64,000 nt of DNA. Origin: Venturia oleaginea (taxonomy: Eukaryota; Ascomycota; Dothideomycetes; Venturiales; Venturiaceae). A program made the translations under genes and the position numbers. Of this stretch, positions 58,356 to 64,000 are shown piece after piece (the first letter of the stretch is position 1; the number at the start of each line of letters is the position of its first letter). The notes under the pieces were generated by a model that saw nothing but the letters and a program-made list of their open reading frames with translations, was not told the origin of the DNA and did no database searches. The stretch lies in NCBI GenBank assembly GCA_013176395.1, contig JABMLP010000005.1:558001-622000 (forward strand). Reading direction: 5' to 3'.

Positions 58356-59513
58356 ACGTACTTCACAAGCGAGTGGGCCACCCAAGCGAGTGGGCCACCT
58401 CACAAACGGAAATCGCCTTCGTAACAACGTCGCGTAATGCCTCAACAAGACGAAAAGCAGAAGATATATAAAGAAGGAGATATATTCCTTGCTATCTCAG
58501 ATATCAATTCAAAGCGAATCCAAAGCGAAAGACGCGCTGCAGTAATATATAGCGTACCTCGAACAACAGTACAACGCCGACGCGCCGGACAGCGCCCTCG
58601 ACGCGAATGCGAGCCGAACTCGAAGCGATTGACAAAGCTAGAAGAGGAGGTGGTTATAAAGCGTATTCTTAACGAAAGCTTACGCGGCCTACCGCCGTCG
58701 AAGGCCTACGTACAAGATATGGCTAATAAACTACTAAGACAGTGGGGTGGGAAGCCTGTTGGCAAGAACTGGGTTAACAACTTGGTAAAGCGTACGCCAG
58801 AGCTTACCACCCGATGGAGCTGTCCATACGATCGCCAGCGAGCTGCCTGCGAAGACCCGGCGGTTATTATACCCTGGTTCACACTTGTTCAGAGGATAAA
58901 GGCAGAGTACGGTATCATAGACGAGGATACCTACAATTTTGATGAATCTGGCTTCTTAATAGGCAAGATATCGTCTCAGCTAGTCGTTACAGGCCCAGGA
59001 TCCTCTGCAAGTTCTATTGATGAGCAGGTCAGGCAGTTGAGTAAAGGCGCGCAGCAGATAGCACATGAAATGGTGTTGATGCGCGAAGAAACAGCGCGCC
59101 TTCGAGACGCAATTGAGGCAGTTACAAAGCGTAAGAGTCGCAAAAGGAGATATACACGGACTGAGCAGACCTTGACAGCTGGTGAAGTAACTGACTTAGT
59201 CACTATAAGGGAGGGTGGTAATCGTAACGATGGTGAGAAGCCTGCGAAGAGGGTACGTGGAGAGAGGCACTGCGGCCGTTGCGGCGAGACTGGGCATAAC
59301 TCCCGCACTTGTGAGGTAGAAATAGAGAATATAGATGATAGCGAAGCTTCTAAATAATAATATTCTATTCTATTTAATACTATAAATTGTTGTAGGGTTG
59401 CGTAGTATTTTTACGAAGGCGGTTTACGTTTGTGAGGTGGCCCACTCGCTTGGGTGGCCCACTCGCTTGGGTGGCCCACTCGCTTGGGTGGCCCACTCGC
59501 TTGTGAAGTACGT
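58356..59513 (+). mobile_element. Internally deleted Fot1/pogo element with iterated ends
   Basis: 1158 bp, flanked by TA (58354-58355, 59514-59515). Ends start ACGTACTTCAC on both sides. Inside each end, a 17-18 bp unit (AAGCGAGTGGGCCACCC) is iterated: two units on the left (58368-58402) and four on the right (about 59438-59502). Encodes a shortened transposase. The family is distinct from the two pogo families at 8-24 kb. Confidence 0.9.
58437..59357 (+). CDS. Shortened pogo transposase: DNA-binding and knuckle domains kept, catalytic core lost
   Basis: A continuous 306-codon reading. Residues 1-150 hold the psq and CENP-B-like HTH DNA-binding regions. The first catalytic Asp (YNFDESGF) is present, but after SSQLVVTG the sequence jumps in frame to the C-terminal helical segment (QVRQLSKGAQQIAHEM) and a knuckle CGRCGETGHNSRTC. 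The second and third catalytic Asp residues are absent. Such a protein could bind the element's ends without cutting and so compete with active transposase. That is inference, by analogy to KP-type repressors of P elements. Confidence 0.8.
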   Translation: MPQQDEKQKIYKEGDIFLAISDINSKRIQSERRAAVIYSVPRTTVQRRRAGQRPRRECEPNSKRLTKLEEEVVIKRILNESLRGLPPSKAYVQDMANKLLRQWGGKPVGKNWVNNLVKRTPELTTRWSCPYDRQRAACEDPAVIIPWFTLVQRIKAEYGIIDEDTYNFDESGFLIGKISSQLVVTGPGSSASSIDEQVRQLSKGAQQIAHEMVLMREETARLRDAIEAVTKRKSRKRRYTRTEQTLTAGEVTDLVTIREGGNRNDGEKPAKRVRGERHCGRCGETGHNSRTCEVEIENIDDSEASK

Positions 59514-59666
59514 TACACTTCGGGACAAAATATACGATTTGACACTCAGCTACGATGGTGTACAAAAATGCATCACTTCAGTGCCTCTCGCGCAGTCTAC
59601 CAAATGCTGCCACTCGTCCCACCTTCGACGCGCCATTGTGTTTCATGAGCTGATTGGATCAACATG

Positions 59667-61050
59667 CTCATAACTATCGGCCATATACTCAAAGAATCTT
59701 GCGTAATTCAAGAGTTACGCTTCCAGTTGAAAAGGCGCAAGGAAGACAGCCTTCTCTATTTGGGTCCAATTTATACAAAAGGTAGATTCATCGTGGAAAA
59801 CTATTCCAGGATACAGAAGTTTGTGAGTCATGAACCATTTTCGATACAAAAGCTTCATTGGCAGTTGGCCGATAGATTCAAGATCTTTCCAGAGGTCATG
59901 AGCTACTAACGCGGCCAGCCTCGCGGAGCTGCACCGGAATAAATTTGGGAAGCTCTCCATGAATGGTCCGATTACATCTCTCCGAGTCTAAGGAAAGACC
60001 AATGTAAGCGAGTGGGTTTATGATTGGAAGATTCAGAAATCGTAAGTCGAGCAGTTTTGTTTTTGGTTGTGTACCAACTGTCGTGCAGAAGATTGCAAGT
60101 CTATTTAAAGACTTACCCAGTAATACTCAGTATCAATTTGGCGCAACATTTATGGCAAAATAAGATAGTGGCGCGATCTTTGCTCCTCCGAAACTTATAT
60201 ATAGGCGTTCCTCTTTAGACAGGATAGGGTTCAGTATGTTGCTGACAACACACCCGGTTTACTCGAAGAAAGGATTTTTTTTACCTCTGCAGAAATCTTT
60301 TCTCGGAACAGGTAGAAGCGGTCATGGGGCTTTGGGCCAGATATTGTTGTGAATTCAAGAGCTTCTTATCCAATTTCCATGCTGCCACGGACCCTGAACA
60401 GGAGACTGGACCCTGGCCAAACCTGGACAGAGGACTGGATTACTAGGACCGGAGGGTGACCTATTCTGAAAAACGTATAGATGAGACGGGTAGTAAACGG
60501 GGAGGCACAGTATGATAGTGTCGGTCCACTGACGGGACACTATCGGAGTAGAACCGAAAGGCTTTTTTATTCCAGAGAGATGGCTTTTTGCAATTGGAGA
60601 TAGTTAGTGGGGTACACGGCACATACGCCATTACATGCCACAATAAATAAACAAGTTTATTATTTCATACGGCGGTACCACATCAAAAAGAAATCGCGTA
60701 TCGCTCCAACGTGAATCGAATCCATCAGACAACCATCTGTCAAAGTCTTGGTAAAAGTCGTCTCGGGATGTTAAATACAATTTATGCTTTAACAATCAAT
60801 GTTCTACGAATACGTTAGTACGCCCCTAAACTTAGAGAAGTGGTGGAACATACGCAGCATAGTTCGTTAGATTTAGCAACATCGCTATGAGAGCAGAAAG
60901 TTTTGCATGACAGATCACGTTTCAGACATTCGGCTTTCTATAATACACTGTTAGCCTAGAAGTTTCTATACTGAGACAGTACGATCAGGCCCTATGATTA
61001 TCATATCGGACCCGATACTACTACGTAGTAGACATGGACAATTATCCAGC
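59667..61050. other. AT-richer stretch without supported genes
   Basis: Reading 59664-59909 may be a continuation of the broken 2EXR paralogue in another frame. No RNA genes or repeats recognised through 61050. Confidence 0.35.
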
Positions 61051-61263
61051 CTAACTATGTTTGGTATAACGTACGATAAATTTAGTGCCATATTTGTCGC
61101 AAAAACCGCAGATTGGTATTGGAGTACTTGGAGCATTGTAAACTTCTGGAGTTTCTGGAACAGGGAGTCCAACGTTATCATTGGGAGGATTTATAAGAGC
61201 AAATCCAGAGATTCGCTGCAAGGCGGCGAGGACGACTGCTGAGAGGTAAAGTTGCGAGAGCAT
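61051..61263 (-). CDS. Candidate small secreted protein (70 aa)
   Basis: A minus-strand reading from the second Met (MLSQLYLSAVVLAALQ) has a signal-peptide-like start with a cleavage-type GFA, followed by a short mature part with a CxxC pair (ICGFC). An N-terminal extension of 17 residues is possible (start 61314). Size and layout resemble fungal small secreted proteins, but there is no homology evidence, and the surrounding DNA is relic-rich. Confidence 0.3.
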   Translation of the reverse strand: MLSQLYLSAVVLAALQRISGFALINPPNDNVGLPVPETPEVYNAPSTPIPICGFCDKYGTKFIVRYTKHS

Positions 61264-61448
61264 ATTTGGAGTTGATATTTGAAGTTGGAGATATTGAGAT
61301 ATTGGTGTCAACAAGTTGACAACGGAAATTATCTAAGATACATATACTGTAGTATCCGGAGGAAGAAACGTAGTACATTCTCGTAACACAACTCCGCAAT
61401 TCGCTTTGGCCTTGGCTTATTCATATCGCTCGTCTTTTATTTAGAGTA

Positions 61449-62163
61449 TTAATTAAAAGGCACCAGCCACCGAAAGTGATATATTCTTAAGTTCGGGCAC
61501 TTCATCGATCTACTTGAGTTAGTTGCTAAGTCATACGGAACTCGAAGATCATCGTTCAATTTACACATCCCTGGGCCAAGCGGCCGTTTATCGTGTACAT
61601 TTTTCACCCTTCGATGACTAAATGCAGGATCAGAACCTTCAAGAGCACGGCAAACCGCCACCATGAGGTCTATCCAAAATGGTCCTCTGGGATGACCGAT
61701 TATCTTGAAGCTCAATAATCTGCTGTGCCAATCTGGCGTTCTTTTGCTAGAATTTCGATATGGAGGAACCGAAGCGGTCCCATAATACCTGGACCGATGG
61801 AGCAGTGCAGTACACCGGACGCCCAGTTGCTCTCTTGATTGAAATATCTCCTGGCATCATTGGGAAGACGACCGCGATCGATCATGCGAGGCGGCTCATT
61901 TAAGGTAAGTGGTCTTTTATGGATACGAGACATGGCCTCGGCATAAACAGCGTGGTTGACGAGAAGAATACCTGGAGCGTTCCTGCACTGCACCGCACTT
62001 TTGACAGTTTCGAGGGTAGAATGTTTTGTTCCTCGGCGGTGGCAGCACTATCGAAGCTGCGATAGGGGTGATTATGGCAAAAGTGAAGGAGATGATGTTG
62101 TCCATTTTCGATGAAGAGGTCGAAGAGGTCTCTGCTCCTTATTCTATTGACGAGCTCAAACAT
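61449..62163 (-). pseudogene. 2EXR-family relic, minus strand
   Basis: The block APGILLVNHAVYAEAMSRIH (near 61960) matches TPSILLVDKRISSEAISRIE of the 63.8 kb paralogue. The upstream block near 62100 (LFIENGQHHLLHFCHNHP) and downstream 61715-61449 lie in other frames. Several frame changes indicate decay. Confidence 0.5.
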
Positions 62164-62544
62164 TCTTGTACTCCATCGTAGCTATAAGAGTCAAGTCGTA
62201 AAGTTTGTCGCGAAGTTTTGTTCACTTGTGAACATCTCGCACTTAAGTCGACTTACTAAGCAGCCTAAGTTTTCACCTGTGGATGTGAGGTGATCATTGA
62301 AAGCTGGCGGGTAAGGTGATGATAAATACAAGCGTGCGAATGGAACCTTACTTAAATGGGTAACGCTAGATTTGAGCCCCCATCCCCATCTCTCAGCCAT
62401 CAGGCCAACTTTCTCACTTGTCCCACTTAAGTCCTTCAACCTTTTAATAACCAACCAACAACAACAAAGACGACGATAATTTCGTTTTAAGTCACGCACT
62501 AACATTCTCCAATCGCGGCTGCAGGCAAGACTGTGCCGATAAGT

Positions 62545-62946
62545 CTGCAGAAATACTTTCCATTCTTCAAGCTACCAAGAGGTGAGTCTCAAGCATGCTG
62601 ACTGGATAGAGAATCGCTTGTTAACCTCACATCAGAACTTCGCGATGAGATATACAACTTTAATTTGAGCTACGATGGCGTCCAAGCTTTCACTATAGCA
62701 GGCTGCGTGTGCGAAGCACTAGAGACAACGGTCAGCGCAAGAAATTGGCTCTTCTTATTGATGGAGCTGTGTCACTTTCTAGAGGCTTCTCAAGTCATGA
62801 TTTGCCTGCGCATCACCTGCCCGCCAGCTGAGTACAGAGTGATAAGGACAAGCCTGCCTAAACTTGTAAGTTATACTCATTTCTTTCTGCCACTGAAGCC
62901 GACTACCATAGCTTCGAAAAGCGTGTGTAGTAGCATACCAGGATGA
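62545..62946 (+). pseudogene. 2EXR-family paralogue, N-terminus incomplete
   Basis: Exon 1 end KYFPFFKLPR is followed by GTGAGT at 62581 and an intron ending CATCAG at 62634. Exon 2 begins ELRDEIYNFNLSYDGVQ and stays open to 62946. No ATG is found in frame upstream of exon 1 before a TAA, and the TPxILLV block is missing from exon 2, so this copy is likely defective. Confidence 0.5.
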
Positions 62947-62980
62947 GGGTGAGGAGACCTTTAAGGGAGGCCTAGAGAAG

Positions 62981-63280
62981 CTACTGCGTAAGGCTGAAAA
63001 ACTGAGTGATCCGAAGTATGAAGGCTCCGAAAGAGAAGAGGAAGCAGAGGCAGAGGAATACGAAGATGGCTAAAACAATGGACGAGCCAACTAGGCTAGC
63101 ATAGCCATCTTGGATATCTTTTATCTGATGATCCGAGGAAAGTGTTGTAAAGGGCGTAGCTCGGGAATTAGCGACAAACCAATATAACCATCTGTTTTGA
63201 TCAGCTTCGTTCTCATCCATATGTGACGTGACAACCTCCTCTTCCACTCCAAACACAGTGGAGAAACACCCTCGCGGCAT
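62981..63280 (-). CDS. Possible small single-pass membrane protein
   Basis: A 99-codon minus reading with one strong hydrophobic segment (SIVLAIFVFLCLCFLFSFG) near the C-terminus. No family recognised. It lies between two plus-strand paralogues, and coding status is uncertain. Confidence 0.25.
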   Translation of the reverse strand: MPRGCFSTVFGVEEEVVTSHMDENEADQNRWLYWFVANSRATPFTTLSSDHQIKDIQDGYASLVGSSIVLAIFVFLCLCFLFSFGAFILRITQFFSLTQ

Positions 63281-63582
63281 TCTTCCAAGTTATATTGGTA
63301 TCGATGAACCTCAAGAAGTTTCAGAATCTTCAACACAACAACATTCTTATCCATTCGTGCGGGTTATGCTGTACGAAGGTATTGGTTTCAACCTTGAAAC
63401 TGCTCCCGCCATTCCAGCCAACATTAATGGAGTACGCCGGATTGAATGACGTCGCATCGCGCTCAACAGAACTCCACCCACTTACCTGGAGTCCACTAAA
63501 GCTCTTCTTCCAACATCAACCATCAAGCCCCATCCGCCACCAATTAATAATCAACAGCAGCTCAAAGAAAGCGGTAACAAAG

Positions 63583-63982
63583 ATGCCAACCAATACTCGA
63601 TCGAGAGCAAGACAGGCGGCCTGCTTCCCATTCATGGAAGTACCTAGAGGTATGGTTTTTCCTGCAGTCTTGCTTTGATGCCGCCATTTGAAAAGCCGAA
63701 CTGACGATGAACATAGAATTGCGCGATATGATCTATGACTATGCCCTCACCTACGATGGAATCCAAGAGATGATTCTCTCGGACACCTACGACAAGATTC
63801 AAGCCTCGAATGCCGCAGGATTTCTACAAACACCGAGCATCCTTCTTGTCGATAAGCGAATATCATCGGAAGCCATCTCTCGCATTGAAAAGAAAGAGGT
63901 TACTTTCACTTGCCCAGTCCGTTGCGTGCGTACCCTCATCTTTGATTACGTCATTCCGAGAAGAGCATTCAACACCATTTGA
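63583..63982 (+). CDS. 2EXR-family small protein, best-preserved paralogue
   Basis: Exons 63583-63649 and 63717-63982 join in phase across a 67-bp intron (GTATGG...CATAG), giving about 110 aa. It starts MPTNTRSRARQAACFPFMEVPR and continues ELRDMIYDYALTYDGIQ, then TPSILLVDKRISSEAISRIE, the two signature blocks of fungal LRxxIY/2EXR-type proteins. It ends at TGA 63980, shorter than many relatives. The stop could be native or a CGA to TGA change; the window ends 18 bp later, so the point is open. Function of the family is unknown. Confidence 0.6.
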
Positions 63983-64000
63983 CGCATCAAATTGATAATG

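Larger units (their letters stand above)
58208..59666 (+). pseudogene. 2EXR-family paralogue with a pogo element in its intron
   Basis: Exon 1 (58208-58313) ends in FPFFRLTR followed by a GTAAGA donor. The pogo element 58356-59513 follows inside the intron. Immediately after it comes exon 2 (LRDKIYDLTLSYDGVQKC). The paralogues at 62.6 and 63.6 kb have the same exon pattern (FPFFKLPR|ELRDEIY, FPFMEVPR|ELRDMIY). The expected AG acceptor is CA here, only a few bases past the insertion, and the exon-2 frame degenerates after 60 codons, so the gene is likely dead. Confidence 0.6.

Noticed and set aside
59438..59502. CRISPR-like array from evenly repeated GGGTGGCCCACTCGCTT
   Set aside because: The units are contiguous without spacers and lie inside the terminal repeat of a pogo element in a eukaryote.

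Overview
The window is nuclear DNA of a filamentous ascomycete. The evidence is short 45-110 bp spliceosomal introns with GTRNGT donors and YAG acceptors, fungal-specific genes (a Bni4-type septin/PP1 scaffold, Scs7- and Sur2-type sphingolipid hydroxylases, a Zrt-type zinc transporter with a secreted-side metal-binding head), and fungal transposon families (Ty3/gypsy, MULE, Fot1/pogo, Tad-like LINE). The mix recalls a leotiomycete, but that is inference. Premature stops in the transposons are mostly explained by CpA to TpA changes, which suggests weak or old RIP.

Layout. 1-10.5 kb is a transposon pile-up: a minus-strand gypsy element (gag, protease, RT; 5' LTR near 6118-6310) split inside gag by a MULE with 73-bp terminal inverted repeats and a 10-bp target duplication; then a near-perfect 713-bp-armed palindrome made from the 5' part of a LINE; then a Fot1/pogo element. 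10.7-20 kb holds single-copy genes: a small NTF2-like protein, a 3-exon F-box-like protein, a possible minus-strand secreted protein, a Mn-type CDF transporter, degraded coding relics, and fatty acid 2-hydroxylase. 20.3-23.96 kb is one pogo element nested in another of a different family. 24.4-29.8 kb: an RBM39-like splicing factor, a ZIP zinc transporter and a minus-strand unknown. 30-35.8 kb is gene-poor, with relics only. 35.8-41.1 kb: a Ser-rich unknown, a 2-oxoglutarate oxygenase and sphinganine C4-hydroxylase. 41-45.9 kb is mostly unexplained. 45.9-56.9 kb is a conserved core: Bni4-like scaffold, TCTP divergent from the DRS1 helicase, a SNAP-25-type SNARE and a GH16 hydrolase. 57-64 kb is a cluster of small, mostly broken paralogues of a fungal LR(D/N)xIY (2EXR/F-box-like) family, one with an internally deleted pogo element in its intron.

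How the genes relate. Scs7-type and Sur2-type enzymes both hydroxylate ceramide, on the acyl chain and the long-chain base respectively. TCTP and DRS1 are divergent growth/ribosome genes sharing a 239-bp promoter. The Bni4-like scaffold and the t-SNARE act in polarised wall growth and exocytosis. CDF and ZIP proteins move metals. No secondary-metabolite cluster or other classical multigene system is visible. The unusual content is in the transposons and the tail-end paralogue cluster.
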